DNA of 64,000 nt, from assembly GCA_018716285.1 (NCBI GenBank), contig DVKD01000027.1, positions 101,209 through 165,208 of the forward strand, given 5' to 3'. The notes under the pieces were generated by a model, which saw only the letters and a list, made by a program, of their open reading frames with translations, was not told the DNA's origin and searched no databases. How positions within the stretch are numbered: the stretch's first letter is position 1; each line of letters opens with the position of its first letter. The DNA is from Candidatus Merdivicinus faecavium. Its GTDB lineage: Bacteria; Bacillota; Clostridia; Oscillospirales; Ruminococcaceae. Made by a program: the position numbers and the translations under genes. This document shows, one piece after another, positions 8,079 to 17,982 of this stretch.

Positions 8079-11000
8079 TCAAAATCGGATCAGGCCAAAC
8101 CGCTCCGGATCGTGATGGTCCTCCCGCAGGTACAGCCGTTCGCCAGGGTAGGCCCCGGACCAGATGAGCTGCAGGTCCCGCCGGACGCCGCTGTCCCGGT
8201 CGTTCACGAGCAGGTCAAAGCCCCAGGCCTCCCCTTTTTCCGGGGCGCCGCCCAGGCAGTGAAAGGGGATGTCCGCCAAAAGCGCGTAGCCGCCCTCCGT
8301 TTCCCAGACGGAGAGGGAGATCTCCTCGGGGTTTTGCAGGTTCTCCACCGGCCGGACGACGGCGGCCTCGTCCGCAACGCTGCCCGAGAACATCACCCGG
8401 GACACTTGCCTTTCCCCGTTTGCTGCGGGCCTGCTGAAGCAGAGCTGGACGGTGTCGTTGTCGTAGGGAAATTTCCCGCCGGAAAAGAGGACGCGGTCGT
8501 CCCGAACCTTCAGCCGGAGCGTCAGGCTGCTCCCGCCGGAAACCGTCAGCATCCCGCGGGCCGAGAGGTCCGCTTCTCCTCCCCAGCGCCGTTCGTTGCG
8601 GGCGACCTTTTTCTCCCCTTCCAGCATAAGGTTGGGCTGGAAGGGCGCAGAATCCAGCGGAATCCGCCGCGGCAGCCATTCCGGGCAGACGATCGCTTTT
8701 TCCCATCGTCTGCGAAGGACTTTCCCGGAATCGGGAAGGAGAACTTCCAATTCCAGGACCGCCCTGTCCTCCTCCATCCGAAACGCCTCCATACCGGCAA
8801 AAAACACCTGCTCGCCGCCCGGCGGAAGAACCGCCTGCCCGCCAAAGGAGAGGCGGATTTCCAACGGAACAGCCGTCCGGTTTTCCGCCCGGACCGCCGC
8901 CAGCGCACCGGATTTTCCCAATGCGGGGGAAATGTGCAGGGCGAGCGGCTCTTCCTCCGCAAAATGCCACCGCGGCTCCCCCGCCGCCTCATCTGACGGG
9001 ATGAGGGAAAGCAGGACCTGCGTCTGCTCCCCGGGCGTCAGCTCGATTTTCACCGGATGTTCCAGCGCCAATCCGTAAGGAAACGGGGCCGTATCGCGGT
9101 CGAGCAGCAGACGGATATCCTGATCGCTAAAGTTTCCGAATTCCACCGGCACGAGGTTGGGGATTCCTTTAACCAGCGCGGCTGCCGCCGGCTTTTCCAG
9201 CAGGAAACCTTCCAAAAGCGGGCCTTTCCCGCAGAATCTCTTCCCATTGCAGGAAATTTCCCCTGTCAGCGCAGTTCCGGGAGTCAGGGCGCCGTACCGC
9301 CCCGCCGCTGTCAGCTGCCAGCCGGCAGAATCGGTTGCCCCATACAGCCAGTCCGGGGTGAGGGCCGTTTCCAAAACGCCGGGGATCCGCCGGCAGCCGA
9401 AGCCGGAAAAGCTTAAGAGCTGCCCACCCCGATACCGGCATACCGAAATCCCCTCCCCGGCAGATACCGCCAAAACCGTACCGTCCGTCAGCGAGATCGC
9501 ACAGCCCTCCTCCGTCCGCATGAAAGACCGGACAGAGGATTCAGCGCCGGCGGGAATATCCTCCAGCAGATTCCAAAACGCAGCGGATTTTCCCTCCCGC
9601 TCCTCAATGCAGACCGGAAAGCGGCGGGGGATTTCATTGGGCGGACCGTACGCTTTGGCAGAATAGAATGCAGTCTCCCCATCCGCGAGGCTCCGAATCA
9701 GCAGGGAGGCTTCCTCAGTCCGGAACACTGCCGCAGCATCCCCCTTTGCACAGAAGCGGGAAACATCCTCTAAAAAGCGGCAGGCATCTCCTTCCAAAGA
9801 GGCTGCTTGCGCGGGGCCGGGCAGTTCCAGCGATCCGAAGCTGTGGTAAGCGCTGCGGTAAAGATGCGGCGTCTCCGAGTATGCTTCTATCAGGTCCAGA
9901 AAGAGCCCTCCTTCCAGAAGAAGCACCGTCCGCGCAGCATCTACTCCCGGAATCAGCCCCTGCACCTCCCCCCGGGCGGCAGAACATTCCGGCGTTTCCC
10001 CGAAAACGGTGCAGACGCCGTTTCGCATATCCTGCCGGCGTCCGTCCACCTCAAGGGTATTATGCCCAAGTGTGGAGCGGTACCAGTTCAGGTGATCGAA
10101 ATAGTACTGGCCCGTACCGAAATCGCAGAGCCACCGCCTGCCGTCTGCAAACCAGGTGACGGCCAGACGGTCCGGATGCCCGTGTCCGCCGCCGTAGTCC
10201 CCGTAGTCCAGGCTCAGATACTGTCTGCCTTTTTCCCGGCGGAGTACCGCGAGGCCGGTCCCTTCCATGTTGACCGACCGGGTGACCGGAACGCCTGTCT
10301 CCTCCCCAAGGTCCGGCTTCATTGTCATAAATCCCCTCCAGTCCAGGCCGGAGCGGGAGGCGGGCTCCGCCGGGAAAATGTCCATCAGGCCGGCGGCGTT
10401 CTTTAAGTCCGCGCCTTCGGGAAGGGGATGGGCGTACATGACCTGAAGGATCCGCCCAAACGCCGCATTTTCATAGCGGGCATGGGCCAGCTCGTAAAGG
10501 CCGCTGTACCAGCGCTGGGCAATCTGGCTGGCATAGGGAGAATCCTTGCGGGAGGGGAAACTCAGGTCCGGCTGGAGGGACTTAAGCGGCGCCAGGAACA
10601 TATCCTCCAGGGAATGGCCGCCGAAGGAGCGATGGTAAAGGTCGATGCCGCCGTGCCGGCACATCTCCGCCATATTGACGAGGGACGGGACGGTGGCGAA
10701 ATGGTAGTTGTCCCCCTCGTACCACAGCCCGTCCGCCAGCACGGAGCGCTCCATGTGGGCGGCAAAGCCGTGCTCCCCGTTCAGCACATAGTGGAGCAGC
10801 TCCCCATCCTCCGCCAGGAGGGCCGCGGCGCACATGCCGGAGTTGTTGAAGGCCTGGCGGTTGTTCCATTTCTCGTCGTAGTCCCGGATCACCGCCGCCG
10901 AGGGGAGGAAAAGCTCCCGGACGACAGCCCGGCGCTCCTCCTCGGAATAGCAGCTGTCCGCGTTTGTTAAGTCGAAACCGCAGGCCAGGTAGGACAGCCA

Positions 11001-11480
11001 GATGGACTCGATATAGGTGGACTGGAAGGTCTTGGTCGTCCCCAGTTCGTTGTCCTTATTTTCATAGCCGGGGTATTTGCGGACATAATCGAGCAGCATC
11101 CGCCGGACCGCCGCCGCGTAGGCGCTGTCCCCCGTGACGGCGTACACGAGCCCCAGCTGGATGGACATCTGTGCCAGCCACTGGTGATAGTAGCACTGCC
11201 AGGCCCGCTCAAAGGGCGGGTCGCGGTAGTTCATCCCGCAGGTCGGGCAGACGTGGCGGTCCGGGGCGTAGGGATCGAAAATCAGGGCGGTATTGTCGCT
11301 TTTGCAGGAATTGTAAAAGACAAATCCGCAGGTATCCGGGACGGTGAACCCCTCCCGCAGCATGCGGTCGCAGTCGGTCTGAAACCGGGCAAAAGACGCC
11401 CGGTACCAGTCGTACCGGTCCAGGTTCTCCCGGATCCGCCGGATGTCCCGGCTGTCAAGATAAAGGTGCGGCGCTGCCAT
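8079..11480 (-). CDS. Large heparinase II/III-like protein with C-terminal CBM9-like domain
   Basis: 1133 residues and no signal peptide, so predicted cytoplasmic. The N-terminal part (about 1-400) is an alpha/alpha-toroid-like region with a CPTCG knuckle near residue 80 and NNRQAFNNSGMCAAA near 210. The central part carries the heparinase II/III hallmark GDYGGGHGHPDRLAV near 425 (His-rich catalytic loop), then LCDFGTGQYYFD and STLGHNTLEVDG. A beta-sandwich section follows, and the last 200 residues resemble the CBM9-like/DOMON sugar-binding fold (LRLKVRDDRVLFSG, then DNDTVQLCFSR). Family members are uronate-polysaccharide or oligosaccharide lyases. AAGGAGGAG precedes the ATG. Exact substrate unknown. 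Confidence 0.8.
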   Translation of the reverse strand: MAAPHLYLDSRDIRRIRENLDRYDWYRASFARFQTDCDRMLREGFTVPDTCGFVFYNSCKSDNTALIFDPYAPDRHVCPTCGMNYRDPPFERAWQCYYHQWLAQMSIQLGLVYAVTGDSAYAAAVRRMLLDYVRKYPGYENKDNELGTTKTFQSTYIESIWLSYLACGFDLTNADSCYSEEERRAVVRELFLPSAAVIRDYDEKWNNRQAFNNSGMCAAALLAEDGELLHYVLNGEHGFAAHMERSVLADGLWYEGDNYHFATVPSLVNMAEMCRHGGIDLYHRSFGGHSLEDMFLAPLKSLQPDLSFPSRKDSPYASQIAQRWYSGLYELAHARYENAAFGRILQVMYAHPLPEGADLKNAAGLMDIFPAEPASRSGLDWRGFMTMKPDLGEETGVPVTRSVNMEGTGLAVLRREKGRQYLSLDYGDYGGGHGHPDRLAVTWFADGRRWLCDFGTGQYYFDHLNWYRSTLGHNTLEVDGRRQDMRNGVCTVFGETPECSAARGEVQGLIPGVDAARTVLLLEGGLFLDLIEAYSETPHLYRSAYHSFGSLELPGPAQAASLEGDACRFLEDVSRFCAKGDAAAVFRTEEASLLIRSLADGETAFYSAKAYGPPNEIPRRFPVCIEEREGKSAAFWNLLEDIPAGAESSVRSFMRTEEGCAISLTDGTVLAVSAGEGISVCRYRGGQLLSFSGFGCRRIPGVLETALTPDWLYGATDSAGWQLTAAGRYGALTPGTALTGEISCNGKRFCGKGPLLEGFLLEKPAAAALVKGIPNLVPVEFGNFSDQDIRLLLDRDTAPFPYGLALEHPVKIELTPGEQTQVLLSLIPSDEAAGEPRWHFAEEEPLALHISPALGKSGALAAVRAENRTAVPLEIRLSFGGQAVLPPGGEQVFFAGMEAFRMEEDRAVLELEVLLPDSGKVLRRRWEKAIVCPEWLPRRIPLDSAPFQPNLMLEGEKKVARNERRWGGEADLSARGMLTVSGGSSLTLRLKVRDDRVLFSGGKFPYDNDTVQLCFSRPAANGERQVSRVMFSGSVADEAAVVRPVENLQNPEEISLSVWETEGGYALLADIPFHCLGGAPEKGEAWGFDLLVNDRDSGVRRDLQLIWSGAYPGERLYLREDHHDPERFGLIRF

Positions 11481-11534
11481 AGCCTCTCCTCCTTATGCAG
11501 TCAAAGATTCCCGGCCCCCGCAGGAGCCGGCATC

Positions 11535-11573
11535 AAAAAAGCCGGCGGGAACAGTTTTGCCAGCTGTCCCCGC
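11535..11573 (-). terminator. Hairpin and T-run after the DegT-type aminotransferase gene
   Basis: On the minus strand a 10-bp stem with one mismatch (GCGGGGACAG with CTGTTCCCGC) is followed by CGGC and TTTTTT. It lies between the aminotransferase stop and the heparinase-like start inside the operon, so it probably lowers expression of the downstream lyase and amidohydrolases rather than ending the operon. Confidence 0.65.
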
Positions 11574-11580
11574 GTTTATT

Positions 11581-12861
11581 TCATTCGGCTAAAATGACGT
11601 TTGCGACCTTGCGGACAGCGCGGATGATATCCTCCGCGTCCGAATCGGTGAAGGCGGGAGCCAGCGGGATCATCACATTGCGGGAGAGCAGGTCTTCCGC
11701 AACCGGGCACATCCCCATATGGTACTCCACCCGGTCTTTTCCGGTGAGCTGACTAAAGGGGAAACGGTTCTGATAGGCGGAAATCTGCCCCAGCAGGGAG
11801 GGGGCCGCATAAATCGGCTTCCGGTCATAAAGGTGGGAGCAGAACACGTTTTCCGCAATCAGCGCGTCGTGGAAGGCTTCCGCCTTTTCCGGGGAGGGGA
11901 AATACATCATGATGGTGCTGGAAGCGTCCCCCGCCTCGTCGATGATGGTGCGGAACTCCACCCCCTTCTCCTCCAGTTCCGGCCGGATCGCGCCCTTGAT
12001 GCGGGATTTGAGCTCCCGCATGCGGGAAATGATGAAATCGATCTTTTTGAGCTGCTCGCAGGCAATGGCTGCCGCCACCTCGCTCATCCGGTAATTCTGG
12101 CCGATGAGGTACTGGTTGGGGCGGTCCTTCAGCTCCGGCAGGCGGCTCTTCTCCCGGAAGCTGCCCTGGTCGTGGAAGCGGGCGGCCCGCTCAAAATAGC
12201 TGTCGTCGTCCATAATCAGGATGCCGCCTTCCCCGCTGCTGATGATCTTGTTGAGCTGCAGGCTGAAGGTGCCGACGTCGCCGAAGGTGCCGGAGAGCTT
12301 CCCCCGGAAGGAGGAGCCGCAGGACTGGGCCGCGTCCTCGATGAGGAATACGCCGTGCTTTTTGCAGACTGCCGTCAAAGCGTCCATCCGGCAGGGGTTG
12401 CCCAGGATGGGGACGACGACGACCGCCTTCACCAGGGGATCGATCAGGCGGTCCAGGGCCTCCGGATCGATGTTCATGCTGTGGTCGATGTCGCAGAAGA
12501 TGGGGACGGCCCCCACCATCGTCACCGCGCCCGCAGTGGCGTAAAAGCTGTTGGCGGGGACGATCACTTTATCCCCCGGCTGGACGCCGACCGCGATCAG
12601 CCCCAGGATCAGGGCCGCCGTCCCGGAGCTGCAGGCCAGGGCGTGGCGGCGCGCATGGCGCTCGCGGAACATTTTCTCAAAATCCCGCGCCTTCCCGGCG
12701 ACGTCCACCCCGTAATAGCGGAAGGGGGATTTGCGCATGACCACCTCGGTCACGGCGTCCGCCTCCTCTTTTCCATAGACGCTGGCTCCGGGGTAGGGCC
12801 CGGGCAGCTTTACCGAACGCACAGGCGTGCCGCCATAAATTGCAAGTTTCTCATCCATCAT
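11581..12861 (-). CDS. DegT/DnrJ/EryC1/StrS family aminotransferase
   Basis: PLP-dependent sugar aminotransferase family, 426 residues. Landmarks: CSSGTAALILGL near residue 78 (phosphate site), FLIEDAAQSCGSSF near 170, and the lysine in FSLQLNKIISSGEGG near 205, which is the predicted Schiff-base residue. Family members transaminate keto sugars or keto-cyclitols. I chose the ATG at 12861 (MMDEKLAI) because AGGAGG lies seven bases before it and it overlaps the mannosidase stop as ATGA. A sugar aminotransferase inside a glycan-degradation operon is unusual and suggests amino-sugar chemistry or a dehydratase-like variant. Confidence 0.85.
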   Translation of the reverse strand: MMDEKLAIYGGTPVRSVKLPGPYPGASVYGKEEADAVTEVVMRKSPFRYYGVDVAGKARDFEKMFRERHARRHALACSSGTAALILGLIAVGVQPGDKVIVPANSFYATAGAVTMVGAVPIFCDIDHSMNIDPEALDRLIDPLVKAVVVVPILGNPCRMDALTAVCKKHGVFLIEDAAQSCGSSFRGKLSGTFGDVGTFSLQLNKIISSGEGGILIMDDDSYFERAARFHDQGSFREKSRLPELKDRPNQYLIGQNYRMSEVAAAIACEQLKKIDFIISRMRELKSRIKGAIRPELEEKGVEFRTIIDEAGDASSTIMMYFPSPEKAEAFHDALIAENVFCSHLYDRKPIYAAPSLLGQISAYQNRFPFSQLTGKDRVEYHMGMCPVAEDLLSRNVMIPLAPAFTDSDAEDIIRAVRKVANVILAE

Positions 12862-15308
12862 TGCCTTTCCTCCTGATACATTCCTTCCAGCAGATCGGAC
12901 TCCGACAATGCGCCGTCCCTCCACAGGATTGTTTTGAGTTCATATGGGCCGAATTCCAGCGCGGCCGTTTCGCTGCCTGCCCGGAACAGCGCCTGCTGGG
13001 CGTCTCCCGTCGCGTTGAAGAGGCGGAACGCCGTCCCGCTGCCGGACTCGGCCTGTTTTGCGGCCAGCAGGAGCACCGCCGGATTGCTGACCTCCCATAT
13101 CGATCGCTGAGAGTCCCGGCAGCTGCCGCTGAAGGCGGCCAGGATCATGGGCGGCTGCTGGCGGCAGAGGGCTTCCCCGCCCACAGCGGCGAACCGCCCG
13201 GCAGGGGGGCCGCCCTGCGCCCAGAACCGGTATTCGGTGCGGATGTGGTCGCTGCTCTGGATATACCGCCCTTCCGGGACGTGCTGCCGCCCCTCCATCG
13301 GGTGGGCAGCATAGCCGCAGGACTGGATCAGGGTCTGATAGACCGCCTTCCCATCGCTGCTGGCCCCATAAACGCCGTCGTTTATCAAGGTCAGGCAGCG
13401 TTTTGCGTCCGAGGCGGCGAGCCAGGTCTGCACCGGCTCCTCCTGCCCGTCGATGGCGAGCTTTTCCGTCCCGCAGACCGCTTCGCCCCAAAAGTCGAAA
13501 CGCTCCATCGCGGGATAAAGGGCCAGCTTGACCACCTTGACCTCCTCCGCGAAGGCAAGGTCCAGCCGGACCTCGAATTCAGCCCCTTCACGCGGGAGAC
13601 AGTACCGGATCACCGCCCGGGAACGCCCGTATTCCATGACCGCCTCGATGACGGCGCGGACGCACCCGTCCTCGATCACCCGCAGCTCCGGTTCCCCGTT
13701 TTCGCCGGTCCGCAGGCGGAAAACGCCCTCCGGTTCGTCGTACTTCTGCACCGTCATTCCCCAGCTGTCGTGGCGGTTATGAAAGACCGTCGGGGCAAAG
13801 CTCCCGCCGCGCAGGTACTCCTCCCCGTCAACAGCGTAGCGTTCCACCAGCCCGGTGGCGCGGCTGATTTCGATCTCCATACGGCCGTTGGAAAAACGCA
13901 GAGTCTGCTCCCCGACGGCGACGCAGCCCGCGCGGGGCGCTTCGGCCAGGATCTCTGTCGAAAACTCCATCCGGCTCATAGATGAGGGGGGCAGCTTGGC
14001 GGAAAAAGCGATCCTGCGGCGCCACTGGATGGGAACCAGGTTGTGCTCCATCTCCCGCTGAACGGGGACGGCCGCGCCGTTCCAGGTCAGCACCGGCTGG
14101 GCAAAGCCCTCCCGCACCGTCTGAGGCAGCTGGAGCTCGTACTCCCAGATCCCCTCCACCGGCACCGGATGGGGATTGTACAGGTAAATCGGGACGACCG
14201 GCGACTTGGGCGCGACCCTTCCCCAGGTCATGGAGAGGAAGAGGTCGAATTTCCTGCGCGCGGCGAGCTCCAGCCCGTGCGCCGCCATGCAGAGGGACTG
14301 CCGCTCGGCCTCCTCAACGGCTGTGCCGGAGAGGATGTCGTGAAATTCGAGAAAGAGCAGGTCCCGCCGGATCTCGCGCAGGTCCTCCGCGGGGTAGGGA
14401 GCGGCCTGCAAGGCTGCCGCCTGCACCGCCATCTTCTCCAGGGAGTAGTACTCCCCTTCCAGGCGGCGGTGGAGCTGCTTGACCCGGATCTGCGAGGTAT
14501 AGCACCCGACCCCCCAATGGTTCATGGGCCGGCGCACCACAGGAAGCTCTTTCCCGCTCTCCCGCACTGCCCGGAAGAATTCCTCCGGCGTCGCGTGACA
14601 GAGCGGCTTCCCTTCCCCGATGCGCTCTTCCAGCCCGTCCAGATCCTCCCGCGAAGGGCCGCCGCCGTGGTTCCCGATCCCCCACAGGCAGAGGTAGGGT
14701 CCTTCCTCTATGGGGAGCTCCAGGTATTTGTCCGCCTTCTGGGGAGCGCGCCCCCGGCCGGTGGCATACCCGTCTACGATGCGGTGGACCATGACCCGGG
14801 AGCCGTCGTACCCTTCCCACAGGAAATCCGGGGCGGGGGTCTGAAAATCCTCGTTCCCCGGGCGGCAGACGATGTAGCTGTCATACCCCGCACGCTTTAA
14901 AAGCTGCGCGACCCCGCGGCTGTTGCCAAAGGAGTCGAAGTTGACGGCTGTCGCGGGGGCTGCGCCGAATTTTTCCCAGAAGTAGCGCCGGCCTTCCAGT
15001 ATCTGCCGCACCAGGGATTCGCCGCTCGGCATGTTGCAGTCGGGCTGGAGGTACCAGCCGCCCATGATGTGCCAGCGCCCTTCCCGCACAAGGCTGAGGA
15101 TCTCCTCAAAAAGGGGCGGATCGTAACGCTCCACCCACTCGTACAGCATGGATTCGTTGTGGTTAAAGACAAAGCCATCCGTTTCCCGGCAAAAGCGCGC
15201 GGCAGTTTCAAATGTAGCGAGGGTCTCCGCAATTCCTTCTTCCCGCGGCCAGAGCCAGACCGGGTCGATGTGGGCGTTGCAGACCAGAAATACCGATGTT
15301 TTGTTCAT
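12858..15308 (-). CDS. Glycoside hydrolase family 38 alpha-mannosidase
   Basis: Retaining alpha-mannosidase family, 816 residues, no signal peptide. The zinc-binding start NAHIDPVWLWP is at residue 11, GGWYLQPDCNMPSGE near 83 and the nucleophile region VNFDSFGNSRG near 117. LFLEFHDILSGTA near 320 carries another conserved zinc histidine. The C-terminal half shows the beta-sandwich domains typical of GH38. Intracellular location next to a sugar ABC importer implies cleavage of imported mannose-containing oligosaccharides. Overlaps the aminotransferase start by four bases. Confidence 0.92.
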   Translation of the reverse strand: MNKTSVFLVCNAHIDPVWLWPREEGIAETLATFETAARFCRETDGFVFNHNESMLYEWVERYDPPLFEEILSLVREGRWHIMGGWYLQPDCNMPSGESLVRQILEGRRYFWEKFGAAPATAVNFDSFGNSRGVAQLLKRAGYDSYIVCRPGNEDFQTPAPDFLWEGYDGSRVMVHRIVDGYATGRGRAPQKADKYLELPIEEGPYLCLWGIGNHGGGPSREDLDGLEERIGEGKPLCHATPEEFFRAVRESGKELPVVRRPMNHWGVGCYTSQIRVKQLHRRLEGEYYSLEKMAVQAAALQAAPYPAEDLREIRRDLLFLEFHDILSGTAVEEAERQSLCMAAHGLELAARRKFDLFLSMTWGRVAPKSPVVPIYLYNPHPVPVEGIWEYELQLPQTVREGFAQPVLTWNGAAVPVQREMEHNLVPIQWRRRIAFSAKLPPSSMSRMEFSTEILAEAPRAGCVAVGEQTLRFSNGRMEIEISRATGLVERYAVDGEEYLRGGSFAPTVFHNRHDSWGMTVQKYDEPEGVFRLRTGENGEPELRVIEDGCVRAVIEAVMEYGRSRAVIRYCLPREGAEFEVRLDLAFAEEVKVVKLALYPAMERFDFWGEAVCGTEKLAIDGQEEPVQTWLAASDAKRCLTLINDGVYGASSDGKAVYQTLIQSCGYAAHPMEGRQHVPEGRYIQSSDHIRTEYRFWAQGGPPAGRFAAVGGEALCRQQPPMILAAFSGSCRDSQRSIWEVSNPAVLLLAAKQAESGSGTAFRLFNATGDAQQALFRAGSETAALEFGPYELKTILWRDGALSESDLLEGMYQEERQ

Positions 15309-15320
15309 AGTGCGTCTCCC

Positions 15321-15381
15321 GTTGCAGAAAATATCCGCACAGGCAGCCCGGCGAGGCTGGCCTGTGCGGACTGTTGCAGAA
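15321..15381 (-). repeat. Long hairpin flanked by a 9-base direct repeat, between binding-protein and mannosidase genes
   Basis: GTTGCAGAA occurs at 15321-15329 and again at 15373-15381. Between them 15334-15370 forms a stem of about 15 bp (TCCGCACAGGC pairing with GCCTGTGCGGA, extended by AGCC/GGCT). No T-run follows on the minus strand. A likely role is to stabilise the 3' end of the binding-protein mRNA or to reduce read-through into the mannosidase gene. Confidence 0.6.
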
Positions 15382-15387
15382 CCTTAA

Positions 15388-17010
15388 TCAGTAGGAAAGG
15401 GTGCCGGTGAGGCCCGCGGCCTCGTTGGCTTCGTCGAGGACGTCCTGGGCGCCCAGCGCCTTTACTTCCGCCAGGTAGGTGTCAACGGCGGTCTGCGGGT
15501 CAACAGTGCCGGTGATCAAAGAGGAAACGGCTGTTTCAAAAGCAGTCGTAATGTCCGCCTGAATCATCAGGTAGGTGTCAGAGAAAGGCGTAATTGTTAC
15601 CTCGCTCAGTCTAAAGATGCCGCCCTCTTCCAGACCTTCATTGATGACGCTCTTTTTGAAGTTCAGCAGGTCGATGGCGGTCTGCTCCGCTTCCGCGTCC
15701 AAGCCGTCGGTCAGGAAGGTGAAGTCGTCATAGTACGCAGGAATATAGGTAGTCAGGCTGGGAGTAGTCATAGGAGTATCCGTATCGGGATCTACTAAGG
15801 TATAAACCGTATTGCCGTCTACACGGTAAGTTTTCCCTTCGATTCCATAGGCGAAATCAAAGTGGCTCTCCTGAGAACCGAGCGCCAGATCGACGAACTC
15901 CTGTACCATCTTATCTGCATCCGGCGTATCCGCCACCATGACATAAGGAACGGTGCTGTACCAGGCACAGTTAATATCATGGTCAATATTGCCTTTCAGG
16001 TAGGAAATTTCTGCAAATTCTACATCCGGGGTAATCTTGGTCAGGTAGGGCGCGGACTCGCCGCTGAAGCCCAGCCAGTAGAAGGTGGAGCCGTATTCGC
16101 CCGCCCAGAATTTTTCACGCATGTTGCTGCCGCTGTTGGTGAAGAGCTCGGGGTCGAGCAGGCCTTCCTCGTACATCTTGTTGAGGTAGGTCAGGCAGTC
16201 GACCATCTCAGGCTTCAGCATGGAGTCAACCCAGCAGTTCTCAATCGGGTCATAAGCAATGGAACCAGAACCGGAGCTATCCAGACGGGCGCCGAACGCC
16301 TGAAAGATGTCCTGGAGGTTCCAGGTGCCGGAAGCGGTCAGGCCGTAGGTGTCGTCCACGCCGTTGCCGTCGGGGTCGTCATAGGTGAAAGCGTAGGCCA
16401 TCTCATAGAGCTCGTCCAGATTGGTGGGGACTTCCATACCAAGGTTGTCCAGCCAGTCCTTACGGACAGTGCGGGTAAACAGGTTAGAAGAATATCCGGC
16501 AGGGAGGCCCCATAATTCGCCGTCAAACAGATACAGGTTCTGCATATCCTCCGGCATGGACTTCCAGGTCTCATTATTTTCCAAATAGGTGCCGATAGGC
16601 TCGATAACACCCATGTCCTTATAATTCAGGATTTCATTGGTGCTGAACACTCCGACCAGCCCATCTACGGATTCGCTGGTCATGAGCAGGTTGATCTTCG
16701 ACGTGTACTCGTTGCGGGGGAGGTAGTTGACCGACACCTTGACGCCGTATTTTTCCTCCACCATCTGCATCCACTCTTCCTTCAGGTCCAGGTTTTCGCT
16801 GGCATCGCCGAAATAGAGGGGACGGGTGATCCGGATCTCTACGGGCTCTTCTTCCGCGGATTCTTCCCCGCCGGAGGAAGTGCTGGCGGCAGTGGAAGAG
16901 CTGCTGCCGGCTGCGGAGGATTCCTCCGCAGAATCATTCCCACAGCCTGCCGCCATTGTCGACAGAATCACTGCGGAGAGCAGAAGGGCGAATAGCTTTT
17001 TGATCTTCAT
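15388..17010 (-). CDS. Extracellular solute-binding lipoprotein of a sugar ABC transporter
   Basis: 540 residues. Lipoprotein signal peptide: positive MKIKK, hydrophobic core and lipobox ending MAAGC at cysteine 23, followed by a Ser/Glu-rich linker. The mature part resembles the large LplA/YtcQ-type family-1 binding proteins that go with LplB/LplC permeases, including a calcium-like acidic segment DDPDGNGVDDTYG near residue 215. It is expected to capture oligosaccharides at the membrane surface. AGGAGG precedes the ATG. As the third gene of the operon it follows the two permeases. Confidence 0.9.
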   Translation of the reverse strand: MKIKKLFALLLSAVILSTMAAGCGNDSAEESSAAGSSSSTAASTSSGGEESAEEEPVEIRITRPLYFGDASENLDLKEEWMQMVEEKYGVKVSVNYLPRNEYTSKINLLMTSESVDGLVGVFSTNEILNYKDMGVIEPIGTYLENNETWKSMPEDMQNLYLFDGELWGLPAGYSSNLFTRTVRKDWLDNLGMEVPTNLDELYEMAYAFTYDDPDGNGVDDTYGLTASGTWNLQDIFQAFGARLDSSGSGSIAYDPIENCWVDSMLKPEMVDCLTYLNKMYEEGLLDPELFTNSGSNMREKFWAGEYGSTFYWLGFSGESAPYLTKITPDVEFAEISYLKGNIDHDINCAWYSTVPYVMVADTPDADKMVQEFVDLALGSQESHFDFAYGIEGKTYRVDGNTVYTLVDPDTDTPMTTPSLTTYIPAYYDDFTFLTDGLDAEAEQTAIDLLNFKKSVINEGLEEGGIFRLSEVTITPFSDTYLMIQADITTAFETAVSSLITGTVDPQTAVDTYLAEVKALGAQDVLDEANEAAGLTGTLSY

Positions 17011-17068
17011 GCAAATAACCTCCTGTTATGTCGTTTCTATCATGACCGGGCAAGCCCGCGCCACAAAC

Positions 17069-17962
17069 TTAGCCTTTGACCGAGCCCACCATCAGGCCGG
17101 CCGCGAAATGCTTCTGCAGAAAGGGGTAAACCAGGATGATCGGGATGATGGATATGATCATCATCGCGGCGGAGAGGCCCTCGTTGGTCATGGCCTGTCC
17201 GTTCGCGCTTGACATCGCCATCTGCTGCATCATGGCCTCGAACTGCCGGGACATATCCTCCTGCACCACAATCATCTCCCGCAGCTTGACTGCGAAGGTG
17301 TATTTCGTGGGATCCGAGTTATACATGATCGCCGGCGTAAAGACGTTCCACAGGCCGACGCCTGTGAAAAGGGCAATCGCGGCGATGACCGGTTTGGAGA
17401 GCGGAAGGATGATCCGCCCGAAGATGTAAAACTCTCCGGCCCCGTCGATCTTGGCGGCCTCTACGAGGCTCTCCGGGATGCTTTTATAATAATTGCGGAT
17501 GAGGACGATGTTCCAGCCGCTGGCCAGCGTGGGGACAAAGCAGACCGCCAGGGTGTTGAGCATGTTCAATTCCTTCAGCACCAGGAAGGTGGGAATCTGT
17601 CCGCCGCTGAAAAGCATCGGAATGATGACGATGTAATACACCAGCACCTTGTTCGGCTTATAATCCTTGCGGGACATGGGATAGGCGGCCGCAGCGTTGA
17701 CCAATACGGATAAAACCGTTCCGACAATAGTAATGTAGATTGAATTGAGCAGCGGGCCGTAAATTCCCGAGTCCCCCAGGACCATCTGGTAGTAGGCGGT
17801 GGACGGATCGGAAGGCCATAGGGACAGCCCGCTCTTGACCGCGCCCACATCGAGCGACTGCTGCAGAATATACAGGATCGGGATCAGCAGAATCACCGAA
17901 AAGAGGCAGAAAAAGATGAGATTGATCACATTGAAAACTTTTTCTCCAAGGGTTCTGTTCAT
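17069..17962 (-). CDS. Carbohydrate ABC transporter permease (LplC/YtcP type)
   Basis: 297 residues with six predicted membrane segments beginning VINLIFFCLFSVILLIPILY. The binding-protein-dependent transport EAA loop is seen as ESLVEAAKIDGAGEFYIF near residue 185, which contacts the ATPase. The C-terminus HFAAGLMVGSVKG matches the LplC/YtcP group. No ATPase gene is present in the operon; such importers normally borrow a shared MsmX-type ATPase encoded elsewhere. Confidence 0.93.
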   Translation of the reverse strand: MNRTLGEKVFNVINLIFFCLFSVILLIPILYILQQSLDVGAVKSGLSLWPSDPSTAYYQMVLGDSGIYGPLLNSIYITIVGTVLSVLVNAAAAYPMSRKDYKPNKVLVYYIVIIPMLFSGGQIPTFLVLKELNMLNTLAVCFVPTLASGWNIVLIRNYYKSIPESLVEAAKIDGAGEFYIFGRIILPLSKPVIAAIALFTGVGLWNVFTPAIMYNSDPTKYTFAVKLREMIVVQEDMSRQFEAMMQQMAMSSANGQAMTNEGLSAAMMIISIIPIILVYPFLQKHFAAGLMVGSVKG

Positions 17963-17982
17963 GCCTATTCACTCCTTTCCAC

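Noticed and set aside
7521..8996. A 491-codon plus-strand frame opposite the amidohydrolase and heparinase-like genes
   Set aside because: Composition is typical antisense (Arg/Pro/His rich) and the opposite strand carries clear protein families.
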